Positions 55,849 to 64,000 of a stretch of DNA of 64,000 bases are shown piece after piece (positions within the stretch are counted from its first letter, which is position 1; each line of letters opens with the position of its first letter). The position numbers and the translations under genes are program-made. The notes under the pieces are model-generated. The model was not told the DNA's origin. It saw only the letters and a list, made by a program, of their open reading frames with translations, and made no database searches. This stretch comes from Pseudomonadota bacterium (GTDB lineage Bacteria > Pseudomonadota > Alphaproteobacteria > Caulobacterales > Caulobacteraceae), in NCBI GenBank assembly GCA_018241995.1, contig JAFECT010000004.1, positions 62,001-126,000 of the forward strand. The letters run 5' to 3'.

Positions 55849-56712
55849 TCAAGCACTCTTCCGCCGCCCTGGCCTGGCCGGCGCCTTGCGCTTTTCCGGC
55901 TCCGAACGCTTCGCCGGCGCCCGCCGTGCAGGCTGCGCGCTCTGCTGCAGGCTCTTGCGCAGCATCTCCATCAGGTCCTTGCCCTTGGTGTCGTCGGGCT
56001 CGGGCGCGGTGACGGTGGGCTTCTTGCCCTTGAGCTTGGCCTCGATCAGATCGCGCAGCGCGTCCTCATAGCGGTCGCGGAATTCCTTGGGCTCGAAGTC
56101 GCCCGACAGCTGCTCGATGATCTTGCCGGCGATCTCGACCATGCCTTTCTCGGCCTTGGCCTCGGGGATGGAGTCGAAGAACGTGTCCGGCTTGCGCACC
56201 TCCTCGTAGGAGCGCAGCGAATAGGCCACGATGCCGGGGTCGCGCGGCTCCAGCGCGATGAGCCGCTCGCGGCTGTGCAGCACCACCCGGCCCAGCGCGA
56301 TCTTGCCCGACTGCTCCATGGCCGTGCGGATCACCGCATAGGCCTCCGCGGCCATCTTGCCGTCCGGCACGAGGTAGAACGGGTCGTTCCAGTAGAGGCG
56401 GTCGATGTCGTCCTCGTCGACGAAGCGCTCGATGTCGATGACGCGGTTGCTCTCGATGCGCACCGACTGGATCTCGTCCTCGGAGACGATGACGTACTGG
56501 TTTTTCTCGAACTCATAGCCCTTGACCAGGTCCGCGCGCTCGACCGGGCCCGTCTCCGGATCGGTGGCGATCATGCGGATGCGGTTGTTGGTTTTGGGAT
56601 TGATCAGGTTGAAGGAGATGTCGCCCGTGCGCGAGGTCGCGGTGTAGAGCGCGACCGGGCAGGTCACCAGCGAGAGGCGAAGATGGCCTTGCCAGGTGGG
56701 GCGCGCCGCCAT
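55849..56712 (-). CDS. ku: Ku-homologous DNA end-binding protein
   Basis: A 287-residue bacterial Ku that encircles broken DNA ends and recruits LigD. The core starts ARPTWQGHLRLSLVTCPVALY and includes KGYEFEKNQYVIVSEDEI, FVDEDDIDRLYWNDPFYLVPDG and GRVVLHSRERLIALEP. The C-terminal extension (from about 255) is Lys/Arg/Pro-rich (KRSEPEKRKAPARPGRRKSA), a DNA-binding tail. The start is the ATG at 56712, matching Ku N-termini; the frame remains open to 56859. Confidence 0.94.
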   Translation of the reverse strand: MAARPTWQGHLRLSLVTCPVALYTATSRTGDISFNLINPKTNNRIRMIATDPETGPVERADLVKGYEFEKNQYVIVSEDEIQSVRIESNRVIDIERFVDEDDIDRLYWNDPFYLVPDGKMAAEAYAVIRTAMEQSGKIALGRVVLHSRERLIALEPRDPGIVAYSLRSYEEVRKPDTFFDSIPEAKAEKGMVEIAGKIIEQLSGDFEPKEFRDRYEDALRDLIEAKLKGKKPTVTAPEPDDTKGKDLMEMLRKSLQQSAQPARRAPAKRSEPEKRKAPARPGRRKSA

Positions 56713-56779
56713 GGGAGTTCTCCTGCAGATGCAGGCGAATGAACGCGGCGGGTGGCCGATTCGTTCAGCGCGACAGAAG

Positions 56780-57430
56780 TCACCGAGCGGGCGTCGGCGC
56801 CACCACGGGTGCGGGCCTGACCGCCAGGCCGCCCATCCCCGGCAGGGCGGTGATCTCATAGTCGGCCGGCACGGTGAACCAGCGCGGGTCCTGCACGGTC
56901 TGCACCAGGGTCAGCACCTGGAACAGCGGCGTGGCGCGCCCGTCCGGGGTCAATTGCAGGATCACGCCCTCGGCCGTCGAGCAGATCGTGCCGCTGCGCC
57001 CCAGATAGCCGAGGTAGCGCCACAGCTGGCACGAGCGCCCCGCCACGCTGGACGACCCGATGCGGGTCAGCCTGGCCTTGCCGTCCTGCATCACCATCAA
57101 GTCGAGCGGCAGGGGCTGAGCGACCTCCTCCTGCGCCAGGGGGAAGACAAAGGCGATGCGTCGGCGTCCGGCCGCGCTCAGCACGATCAAGGCGCCGCGG
57201 GTGCGATCGGTAATGTAGCTCTGCACCAGGCCGCCGGTGGCGATGTCGAGCCTGCGCTTCAGGCCCGACTGGCGCACCTCCACCGGCCGCTCGAAGCCGG
57301 CGACGGCGATGGTGGCGTAGAAGTCCGGAGCCATGCGCGGGGCCTGGGCGGCGCTGGGCGCGGCTAGGAACCCTGCCACCAGGGCGAACAGAACAAGCCT
57401 CGACGGGAAACGGCGCATCGTCCAAAGCAT
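56780..57430 (-). CDS. Hypothetical secreted protein
   Basis: Not recognised. 216 residues with a signal peptide (MRRFPSRLVLFALVAGFLAAPSAAQA) after a short MLWT lead. The mature part is beta-rich: DFYATIAVAGFERPVEVRQSG, RTRGALIVLSAAGRRRIAF, ARLTRIGSSSVAGRSCQLWRYLG and WFTVPADYEITALPGMG. The cysteine pair (SCQLW and TICSTAEG) may form a disulfide. It resembles periplasmic DUF4412-like proteins but I cannot confirm this. A start at 57418 is an alternative. It is divergent from the tusA-like gene, 27 bp away. Confidence 0.62.
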   Translation of the reverse strand: MLWTMRRFPSRLVLFALVAGFLAAPSAAQAPRMAPDFYATIAVAGFERPVEVRQSGLKRRLDIATGGLVQSYITDRTRGALIVLSAAGRRRIAFVFPLAQEEVAQPLPLDLMVMQDGKARLTRIGSSSVAGRSCQLWRYLGYLGRSGTICSTAEGVILQLTPDGRATPLFQVLTLVQTVQDPRWFTVPADYEITALPGMGGLAVRPAPVVAPTPAR

Positions 57431-57457
57431 GCTTGGATTCGCCTTCGGACGCCCGCC

Positions 57458-57691
57458 TTGGATCAAGCCCCGCCCCTGCTCGTCGACGCCCGCGGCCATC
57501 GCTGCCCGGTGCCGACGCTGCGCCTGCGCCGGGCGCTGGAAGGCCTGGCGACGGGTGGGCGCGTCAGGCTGTTTGCCGACGACCCAATGGCCAAGATCGA
57601 CGTGCCGCACTTCTGCAATGAAATCGGTTACTTGCTGCTTGAATCTAAGACGGAAGGCGAAAGTTTTTCGTTCCTGGTGGAGAAGCCCTAG
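57458..57691 (+). CDS. TusA/SirA-family sulfurtransferase-like protein
   Basis: A 77-residue protein of the TusA fold. LLVDARGHRCPVPTLRLRRALEGL contains the C-P-x-P motif with Cys16, the persulfide-carrying residue. KIDVPHFCNEIGYLLL is the second conserved block. Family members move sulfur for tRNA thiolation or molybdenum-cofactor use. The start is a TTG at 57458; no ATG or GTG is available in frame. It overlaps the convergent YihY gene by 4 bp. Confidence 0.85.
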   Translation: MDQAPPLLVDARGHRCPVPTLRLRRALEGLATGGRVRLFADDPMAKIDVPHFCNEIGYLLLESKTEGESFSFLVEKP

Positions 57692-58572
57692 GGCTGGCCC
57701 TTCCGGGCGCGATAGTGGTTCAGCGCGATCTCGACCTCGGTGGCCAGGGCCCCGCCGAAGAACACCGCGTTCACGTTCCACGACACCCAGATCAGGAAGA
57801 TCATCACCGTGGCGATCGAGCCGTAGGTGGCGCCCAGGTGCATCACCCGATCCACGTAGAAGGCGGAGCCCAGGGACGCGGCCAGCGACACCGCCGCCGC
57901 CGACACGCCGCCGACCACCGACGCCCGCCAGATCACCGGCCCGGAATGCGACATGGCGTAGTGGTAGAGGCAGGTCAGCCCCGCCGCGAGGCCCAGGGTC
58001 GATAGCACCCACTCGTTGGTGAAGACGCCGAACTCATGCCCGGTGCGCAGGTGAATCGCCGTCTTGAGCAGACGCAGCGCGATAATCAGGCCCGACATCA
58101 CCGTCGCCAGGCCGAATGCGGCGAGCGCCACGAAGAAGGCCAGCATGTTGAAGCGCAGGAAGCCGTGCGGCTCCTCCTCGTCGTGGATGAACATCAGCCC
58201 GGCCAGCAGCGCCTTGAATCCGCGATGGGCCGCATAGCCGCCGACCACGAGCGCGAAGGCGCTCTGCAGCGACACCGCCCCGCCCGGCGTGCGCGAGATG
58301 TGGGCCAGCTCCGTCACGATCAGGTTCCTCGCCCCCTCCGGCAGTATCTGGGCGAACACCTCGGTCTGGGCCGCGGCCTGGTGCGGGGTGAAGATTGCGC
58401 CGTAGAGGCCGATCAGGATGGCCAGCGCCGGGAAAAGGGCCAGAAGGGCGAAGAAGGCCACCCCGCCGACGTAGAGCATCACGTCGCGGCCCCAGCAGCG
58501 CAGGGCGGCGCGCTTCAGCACACCCAGGCACAGACGGCCGAACCGCACCCTCTCCTGGGTGATCAGCGCCAT
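57688..58572 (-). CDS. YihY/BrkB-family membrane protein
   Basis: A 294-residue inner-membrane protein with six hydrophobic segments. It has GGVAFFALLALFPALAILIGLYG, SLQSAFALVVGGYAAHRGFKALLAGLMFIHDEEEP in parts, and the C-terminal YGSIATVMIFLIWVSWNVNAVFFGGALATEVEIAL region typical of the family. Once annotated ribonuclease BN, the family is now of uncertain function. The 270 bp between it and the popA-like gene contain no convincing ORF, and both divergent promoters should lie there. Confidence 0.88.
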   Translation of the reverse strand: MALITQERVRFGRLCLGVLKRAALRCWGRDVMLYVGGVAFFALLALFPALAILIGLYGAIFTPHQAAAQTEVFAQILPEGARNLIVTELAHISRTPGGAVSLQSAFALVVGGYAAHRGFKALLAGLMFIHDEEEPHGFLRFNMLAFFVALAAFGLATVMSGLIIALRLLKTAIHLRTGHEFGVFTNEWVLSTLGLAAGLTCLYHYAMSHSGPVIWRASVVGGVSAAAVSLAASLGSAFYVDRVMHLGATYGSIATVMIFLIWVSWNVNAVFFGGALATEVEIALNHYRARKGQP

Positions 58573-58842
58573 GCGAAGGCATCCGTACGCGGGTCAGACT
58601 GATCAGGCACTTGCGGCGCGGGCCCACGGCTCAAAACGGGCCGGAGCCTGACGACAACCCGCCCTCCGCGTCAAGGCGCGGCGGCATCGCAGGTCTGCAG
58701 ACCGTAGCCGGGGCGATTGGTCGCTGGCGCCGAGGGCCGCCGGGTGGATTTCCATGGCGCAGGCGACTTGCAGCGCGCGGAGCGGGCTGTATCGTTCGCC
58801 TCGCGCGAGATTCCATCCGCGGGTCTCGCAAGGGGGTAGGCT

Positions 58843-60171
58843 TTGGCGCTGGACGCGCGCGTACTCATCGTGGCGGGCGAAGACCTTCTGGCGGGACCAC
58901 TCGCCGAGGGGCTGGACCGGCTCGGCTGGCGCACGGTCACCGCGCGTAGCGCCGCCACCGCCATGCACGCCCTGCAGGACCTGCAGATCGAGGCCGCCGT
59001 GGTCGACGCCCAGTCGCTGGGCGAAGAGATCGGTCCGTTCGTGGCGCGCCTGCGCACCGGCTGCTGGCCGCGCCGCCTGCCTGTGTTGGGCCTGGGCGCC
59101 ACCGACGACGACCTGCATGAGGGCCTGTTCGACCTGACCCTGTCGGTCGGAGCCCATCCGGCCCAGGTGGCGCTGCGGCTTGAGCAGCTGGTCCGCACCG
59201 CCGTCTCCGAGGAGGAGTTCGAGCTGCGCGGCGAAACCTTCGCCGAGCGCGGCGCGCGCCTCGATCCGCCGCCGAGCGAACTTGACCGCCCCTTGCGCGT
59301 CCTGACCGTGGGCAGCCCGGCGCCGCAGTTCCTGGCCCTCTCCAACGCCCTGCAGAAGACCGAGGCCGAGGTGGTGGGCGCGTTCACCGCCTACACCGCC
59401 TTCGACTACCTGCACGAAAAGCCGTTCGACTCCGTGGTGCTGTGGGGCGGCGACGACCAGGCCGACGCGCTTTCGATCGCGGCGGGCATGCGCCGCAACA
59501 CGCGCCTGTTCCATATCCCGACGGTGCTCTACCTGCGCTCCGCGTCCGATCTGAACCTGTCCGAGGTGTTCAATCGCGGCGTCACGGACGTCTCGGCCCC
59601 CGACACCTCCGAGCACGAGACCGCCACCCGCGTGGTCAGCCTGGCCCGCGCCTATCGGCGCCAGACCTCGATCCGCCAGGCGCTTGAGAATGCGCGCGGG
59701 TCCGGCCTTATGGACAAGTCGACGGGCCTGTTCACCCGCGACCTGTTCGCCGCCCACCTGGCCCGCCTGACCACCGCCTCGCGCGAGCGCAACCGCCCCC
59801 TGTCGGTCTGTGTGCTGAAGGTCGCCGAGCGGCCCGAGACCCAGCGCGCCCGCGCCGGCGGCTGGCTCGACCGCGCCATGCCCCAGATCGGCTCGATGGT
59901 CTCGCGCCTGGTCCGCGCGGAGGACACCGCCGCGCGTTTGGCCCCAGAGGTCTTCGCCCTCGCCCTGCCCGCCACCCCGCAAGGCCAAGCCCGCCTGGTC
60001 GGCGAGCGCATCGCCGCGGTGATCGGCTGCACGGCGTTCGAGTCGGGACCGGGACAGGCGCCCTTCGTGGCCGAGTTCGACGTCGGGGTGGCCCAGGTCG
60101 AGGGCGGCGAGAGCGCCGCGCGGGCGTTGGAGCGAGCGGCCGAGGCTACGCAGCAGCGGGCGGCGGGGTGA
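58843..60171 (+). CDS. popA: PopA-like c-di-GMP effector (receiver-receiver-degenerate GGDEF)
   Basis: A 442-residue protein with two receiver-like domains (residues about 1-130 and 145-275) and a GGDEF domain (about 285-442). The active site is degenerate: the GGDEF position reads APEVF (367-371). The allosteric I-site RxxD five residues before it is intact (RAED, 358-361). This is the architecture of Caulobacter PopA, a c-di-GMP-binding adaptor that helps recruit CtrA for ClpXP degradation at the pole. In the receivers, Asp in AAVVDAQS and the missing acidic N-terminal pocket suggest weak or no phosphorylation. TTG start with AGGGGG upstream. Confidence 0.82.
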   Translation: MALDARVLIVAGEDLLAGPLAEGLDRLGWRTVTARSAATAMHALQDLQIEAAVVDAQSLGEEIGPFVARLRTGCWPRRLPVLGLGATDDDLHEGLFDLTLSVGAHPAQVALRLEQLVRTAVSEEEFELRGETFAERGARLDPPPSELDRPLRVLTVGSPAPQFLALSNALQKTEAEVVGAFTAYTAFDYLHEKPFDSVVLWGGDDQADALSIAAGMRRNTRLFHIPTVLYLRSASDLNLSEVFNRGVTDVSAPDTSEHETATRVVSLARAYRRQTSIRQALENARGSGLMDKSTGLFTRDLFAAHLARLTTASRERNRPLSVCVLKVAERPETQRARAGGWLDRAMPQIGSMVSRLVRAEDTAARLAPEVFALALPATPQGQARLVGERIAAVIGCTAFESGPGQAPFVAEFDVGVAQVEGGESAARALERAAEATQQRAAG

Positions 60172-60224
60172 GGGCCAGCTGGCCCGCTATTCCCTCACCA
60201 CTTCCACTTCGCTCTCAAAACTTC

Positions 60225-60378
60225 CGTCATCCTCGGGGCCGCGCGCAGCGCGGAACCCGGGGACCCAGCGGCGAATCTTTCTTGAAGCTGGGCGCTCTAC
60301 GATCCACCGTCGACGCAGCGTTGAGTTCGGGAGCTGCTGGGTCCCCGGGCTCGGCCTTCGGCCGCCCCGAGGATGACG
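60225..60378. repeat. 154-bp palindromic intergenic repeat, copy B
   Basis: Left arm CGTCATCCTCGGGGC at 60225, ending in CCCGGGGACCCAGC; the right arm is its complement, GCTGGGTCCCCGGGC, ending CCCCGAGGATGACG at 60378. Small hairpins sit inside each arm (CCGCGCGCAGCGCGG and CGGCCTTCGGCCG). The length and the terminal CGTCATCCT/AGGATGACG match copy A at 24652-24805. It separates the popA-like gene and mfd, which are convergent, so it may also terminate transcription. Confidence 0.8.
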
Positions 60379-60401
60379 AAAATTGGAAAAGGTAAGCGCG
60401 G

Positions 60402-63400
60402 CTAAGCCGCCCGCGCCACCTTCGCCAGTTCGCCGACGATCTTCTCCGCCGCGCCCAGGCGCTCCTCCGGGGTCGCCCACTCGCCCTTGACCACCAGCTT
60501 CTGGTCGGGACGCAGCTTCCACACGATCGGGTTCTTCTGCACCAGCTGCACCAGGCCCATCGGGTTGGCGAAGGTGTCGCCGCGGAAGCTGACCACCGCG
60601 CCCTTGGGGCCGATGTCGATCTTCGACACGTTGGCCTGGCGGCACAGGCCCTTCACGCCGACGATCTTGAGCAGCTGGGCGGCCTCGGGCGGCAGGGGGC
60701 CGAAGCGGTCGATCAGTTCGGCGGCGAGGGCCTCGCGGTCCTCCAGCTTCTCGGCCTCCGACAGGCGCCGGTACATGGCCAGGCGCACGTTCAGGTCGGG
60801 CAGGTAGTCCTCGGGGATCAGCACGGCCACGCCGGCGTTGATCTGGGGCGACCAGCCGCGCTCGGCCGACAGGTCCACGACCTCCTCGCCCCGCTCGCGC
60901 AGCTCCTGGACCGCGTCCTCCAGCATCTGCTGATAGAGCTCGACCCCAATCTCCTTGATGTGGCCCGACTGCTCGTCGCCCAGCAGGTTGCCGCCGCCGC
61001 GGATGTCCAGATCGTGGCTGGCCAGCTGGAAGCCGGCGCCCAGGCTGTCCAGCGACTGCAGGACCTTGAGCCGCCGCTCGGCCGAGGGCGTCACCGGCTT
61101 CTCCAGCGGCGTGGTCAGATAGGCGAAGGCGCGCGCCTTGGCCCGGCCCACGCGGCCCCTCAGCTGATAGAGCTGGGACAGGCCGAACATGTCGGCGCGG
61201 TGGATGATCAGGGTGTTGGCGGTCGGTATATCCAGCCCGGATTCGACGATAGTCGTCGCGAGAAGCACATCGTACTTGCCGTCGTAGAAGGCGCTCATCA
61301 CGTCTTCCAGCTGGGTCGGCGCCATCTGGCCGTGGCCGACCACGAACTTCACCTCGGGCACCTGCTCGCGCAGGAACTTCTCGGTCTCGGCCAGGTCGGA
61401 GATGCGCGGCACGACGAAATAGGCCTGCCCGCCGCGGTACTTCTCGCGCAGCAGCGCCTCGCGGATCACGACCGGGTCGCGCGGCGTGATGTAGGTGCGC
61501 ACGGCAAGGCGGTCGACCGGCGGGGTGGCGATGATCGACATCTCACGGATGCCCGACAGCGCCATCTGCAGGGTGCGGGGGATCGGCGTCGCGGAAAGCG
61601 TCAGCACGTGCACGTCGGCGCGCAGGCTCTTCAGCTTCTCCTTGTGCTTGACCCCGAAGTGCTGCTCCTCGTCGACCACGACCATGCCGAGGTCCTTGAA
61701 CTTCACCTGGTCGGACAGCACCGCGTGGGTGCCGACCACGATCTCGATCTCGCCCTTCTCGAGCGCCGCGCGGGTCTCGTTGGCCTCCTTGGTCGAGACC
61801 ATGCGCGACAGCTGGCGCACCCGGATCGGCCAGCCCTGGAAGCGATCGGCGAAGGTCTTGAAGTGCTGGCGCGCCAACAGCGTGGTCGGGCAGACCACGG
61901 CCACCTGCTTGCCGCTCATCGCCACCACAAAGGCGGCCCTCAGCGCCACCTCTGTCTTGCCGAAGCCGACGTCGCCGCAGATCAGCCGGTCCATCGGCTG
62001 GCCCTTGGCGAGGTCCTCCAGCACGTCGCCAATGGCGTTGAGCTGGTCCTCGGTCTCCTCGTACGGGAAGCGCGCGCAGAACTCGTCGAACACGCCGGCG
62101 GGCGGGTCGATCTCGTCGGTGGTCTTGAGCGAGCGGGTCGCGGCCAGCTTGATCAGGCCCTCGGCCATCTCGCGCAGGCGTTCCTTGGCGCGGGCCTTGC
62201 GCGCCTGCCAGGCCGCGCCGCCCAGGCGATCGAGCTGCACACCCTCGCTCTCGGAGCCGTAGCGCGTCAGAAGGTCGATGTTCTCGACCGGCAGGTAGAG
62301 CTTGGAGTCGCCGTGGTAGTGGATTTCCAGGCAGTCGTGCGGCGCGTCGTTGACGTCGAGCGTCTTCAGCCCCTCGTAGCGGCCGATGCCGTGATCGACG
62401 TGGACCACCAGGTCGCCAGGCGCGAGCGCTGAGGCCTCGGCCAGGAAGTTGGCGGCGCGGCGGCGCTTCCTCGGGCGCGCCAGGCGGTCGCCCAGGATGT
62501 CGGTCTCGGACAGCACCGCCAGGTCGGGGGTCACGAAGCCGGCGTCGACCGGCAACACCACCCGCTGGGGCTTCTTGGGGTCGGACGCGCGCGCATCGGC
62601 CCAGTCGCGGGCGAAGCGGACGTCCTTCAGGCCATGGTCGGCCAGCATGGTCCCAAGGCGCTCGGACGAACCCTCGGACCAGGAGGCGAACAGCACCCGC
62701 TTGCCCTGCCCGGCCAGCCGTTTGGCGTGGTCGGCCACAGCCTCGAACAGATTGACGCTGTCCTGAGCGCGCTCCGCGGCGAAGGTACGGCCCAGGCGCG
62801 CGCCCAGGTCCACCGCATCAGGCCCCTCCCGGTCGAAGGGCGAGAAGCGGCGCAGCGGCCGCTCCGCCAGGCGCGCGTCCCATTCGGCTTCGTCGAGGTA
62901 AAGGGCCTCCGGCGGCAGGGCGCGATAGGCGGCCCCGCCCTTGCCCTTGGCCGCTTCCTTGCGCGCGTCATAGGCGTCGCGGATCACCGCCAGGCGCTCG
63001 TCGCGGGCCTCGGCGGCCTGGTGGTCCAGGGCTGCCAGCGCGCTTTCGGGCAGGTAGTCGAACAGGGTGTCCAGCCGCTCGTAGAGCAGCGGCAGCCAGT
63101 GCTCCAGGCCCTGGCGGCGCGCGCCCTCGCTGACCGCGGCATAGAGCGGATCGTCGCCGGGCGTGCCGAAGGCCTGCAGATAGCCGGCGCGGAAGCGGGA
63201 GATGCTGTCCGGGTCGAGCAGGGCCTCGCTGACCGGCAACAGGTCGATCTCGGTCAGCTGGCGGGTCGAGCGCTGGCTCTCCGGATCGAAGGCGCGGATC
63301 GATTCCAGAGTGTCGCCAAACAGGTCCAGGCGGACCGGCTCCTCCGCGCCCGGCGGATAGACGTCGATCACCCCGCCGCGGATGGCGTATTCGCCCCGCT

Positions 63401-63908
63401 CCGAGACGGTGGAGGCGCGCTGATAGCCGTTGACCGCGAAATAGGCCTCCAGCGCCGAGACATCGACGTCGCGGCCGACCCGCGTGGAGAAGGCCGCGGC
63501 CGCCGTCGCCTGGCGGGGCGGCACGCGCTGCAGCAACGCCGGAACCGTGGTCAGGACCAGCAGGGCTTTGCGGTCGTCGGGCTTACGATTGGAAAGCTCG
63601 GCCAGCGCCGCCATGCGCTGGGCCGCCAGGGCCGGGGTCGGGCTGACCCGGTCATAGGGCAGGCAGTCCCAGGCCGGGAAGCGCAGCACGCGCAGGTCCG
63701 GCGCAAAGAAGCGCAGGGCGTCCTCGAAACTGTTGGCCCGGGCGTAGTCGCGCGCGGCGAACACGCCGACCCCGCCGCGCTGGCGAAGCGCATCGGCCAG
63801 GACCAGGGCGTCGAAGCCCTCCGGCGCGCCGCCCAGGTCCAGGGCGCCCTCAGCCGAGCCGATGCGGCGCAGGTCCACGGGTCGGGAGATGGTCTTCGCG
63901 TCGTCCAT
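60402..63908 (-). CDS. mfd: Transcription-repair coupling factor Mfd
   Basis: An 1168-residue ATP-dependent translocase that removes stalled RNA polymerase and recruits UvrA. The N-terminal UvrB-like part contains FPAWDCLPYDRVSP. The RNA-polymerase-interacting domain begins around GDLVVHVDHGIGRYEGL. The helicase motor has Walker A ICGDVGFGKTEVALRAAF, DEEQ box MVVVDEEQHFGVKHKEKL, TLSATPIPRTLQMAL and QLRGRVGRAKARAFAYL. The C-terminal regulatory TRCF domain closes it (VRLAMYRRLSEAEKLEDREAL). The length is normal and no break is seen. Three bases separate it from the upstream gene. Confidence 0.96.
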   Translation of the reverse strand: MDDAKTISRPVDLRRIGSAEGALDLGGAPEGFDALVLADALRQRGGVGVFAARDYARANSFEDALRFFAPDLRVLRFPAWDCLPYDRVSPTPALAAQRMAALAELSNRKPDDRKALLVLTTVPALLQRVPPRQATAAAAFSTRVGRDVDVSALEAYFAVNGYQRASTVSERGEYAIRGGVIDVYPPGAEEPVRLDLFGDTLESIRAFDPESQRSTRQLTEIDLLPVSEALLDPDSISRFRAGYLQAFGTPGDDPLYAAVSEGARRQGLEHWLPLLYERLDTLFDYLPESALAALDHQAAEARDERLAVIRDAYDARKEAAKGKGGAAYRALPPEALYLDEAEWDARLAERPLRRFSPFDREGPDAVDLGARLGRTFAAERAQDSVNLFEAVADHAKRLAGQGKRVLFASWSEGSSERLGTMLADHGLKDVRFARDWADARASDPKKPQRVVLPVDAGFVTPDLAVLSETDILGDRLARPRKRRRAANFLAEASALAPGDLVVHVDHGIGRYEGLKTLDVNDAPHDCLEIHYHGDSKLYLPVENIDLLTRYGSESEGVQLDRLGGAAWQARKARAKERLREMAEGLIKLAATRSLKTTDEIDPPAGVFDEFCARFPYEETEDQLNAIGDVLEDLAKGQPMDRLICGDVGFGKTEVALRAAFVVAMSGKQVAVVCPTTLLARQHFKTFADRFQGWPIRVRQLSRMVSTKEANETRAALEKGEIEIVVGTHAVLSDQVKFKDLGMVVVDEEQHFGVKHKEKLKSLRADVHVLTLSATPIPRTLQMALSGIREMSIIATPPVDRLAVRTYITPRDPVVIREALLREKYRGGQAYFVVPRISDLAETEKFLREQVPEVKFVVGHGQMAPTQLEDVMSAFYDGKYDVLLATTIVESGLDIPTANTLIIHRADMFGLSQLYQLRGRVGRAKARAFAYLTTPLEKPVTPSAERRLKVLQSLDSLGAGFQLASHDLDIRGGGNLLGDEQSGHIKEIGVELYQQMLEDAVQELRERGEEVVDLSAERGWSPQINAGVAVLIPEDYLPDLNVRLAMYRRLSEAEKLEDREALAAELIDRFGPLPPEAAQLLKIVGVKGLCRQANVSKIDIGPKGAVVSFRGDTFANPMGLVQLVQKNPIVWKLRPDQKLVVKGEWATPEERLGAAEKIVGELAKVARAA

Positions 63909-63911
63909 GGC

Positions 63912-64000
63912 TCAGGCGCCCCGCTCGTCCGGCGCGATGGCCGCATGGGCGAAAAAGCGGAAGCTCTTCAAAAGCTCCATCACATCGCTTTCGTATTCTT
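63912..64000 (-). CDS. SdhE-like succinate dehydrogenase assembly factor, C-terminal part
   Basis: Only the last 28 residues or so are inside the window: EYESDVMELLKSFRFF then AHAAIAPDERGA and a TGA at 63914-63912. An SdhE family protein (flavinylation factor for the succinate dehydrogenase subunit SdhA) is often placed just before mfd in Caulobacter relatives. The YESDVMELLKSF segment resembles the C-terminal helix of that family. It is partial and the call rests on position plus a short match. Confidence 0.6.
   Translation of the reverse strand, partial: EYESDVMELLKSFRFFAHAAIAPDERGA

Noticed and set aside
60960..62432. 490-codon frame on + inside mfd
   Set aside because: Shadow of mfd; His/Val/Gly-rich translation typical of the complement of helicase-coding high-GC sequence.

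Overview
The window is high-GC DNA from an alphaproteobacterium, most probably a member of the Caulobacteraceae (Caulobacter/Phenylobacterium type). The reasons are the dusB-ntrY-ntrX-dat-hfq-hflX gene order, a fused ispDF, a PopA-like protein with a degenerate GGDEF domain that keeps its I-site, frequent GTG/TTG starts, and many secreted peptidases. No phage, transposase, CRISPR array or replication origin was seen. Gene density is high and many starts and stops overlap by 1-4 bp.

Layout. 1-9.1 kb: end of a spermidine-synthase-like protein, ispDF, then dusB, ntrY, ntrX, a class IV aminotransferase, hfq and hflX; the ntrB-ntrC pair that normally separates dusB from ntrY is absent. 9.1-24.6 kb: housekeeping genes (mazG, a TrmH-type methyltransferase, a CDP-alcohol phosphatidyltransferase) mixed with exported proteins: two tandem S10 serine carboxypeptidases, a VanY-type D,D-carboxypeptidase, an S41-like protein, a DUF3224 protein, a DUF885 protein and several unknown secreted proteins. 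24.6-28.5 kb: a 154-bp palindromic repeat, the minus-strand tmk-holB-tatD-MBL operon, a possible 29-residue membrane protein and tRNA-Ser(UGA). 28.7-36.6 kb: an unexplained two-gene cassette (Tat-like secreted protein plus Cys-rich protein), a TetR regulator with two tandem palindromic operator candidates, two convergent PLP dehydratases flanking a second type of palindromic repeat, an M20 peptidase, a FUSC protein and an erythromycin-esterase-like protein.

36.6-46.2 kb: the main metabolic island. Eight minus-strand genes are chained by 1-4 bp start/stop overlaps: a flavin monooxygenase/old-yellow-enzyme fusion, an SDR, a MarR regulator, an atypical crotonase, an acyl-CoA dehydrogenase, an aryl-CoA ligase, a 4HBT thioesterase and a RidA protein. 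I read this as an aerobic CoA-thioester route for 2-aminobenzoate (anthranilate), with a salicylate route as the alternative. A perfect CTTTA-N4-TAAAG palindrome lies between it and a divergent matB-like acyl-CoA synthetase, and is the likely MarR operator.

46.2-64 kb: a hydrolase, a His/Met-rich EF-hand protein divergent from an OmpR-type two-component system, a 14-TM-type MFS exporter, the bacterial NHEJ genes ligD and ku with a low-GC unknown gene between them, tusA-like and YihY/BrkB genes, the PopA-like gene, a second 154-bp palindromic repeat, mfd, and the end of an sdhE-like gene at the window edge.
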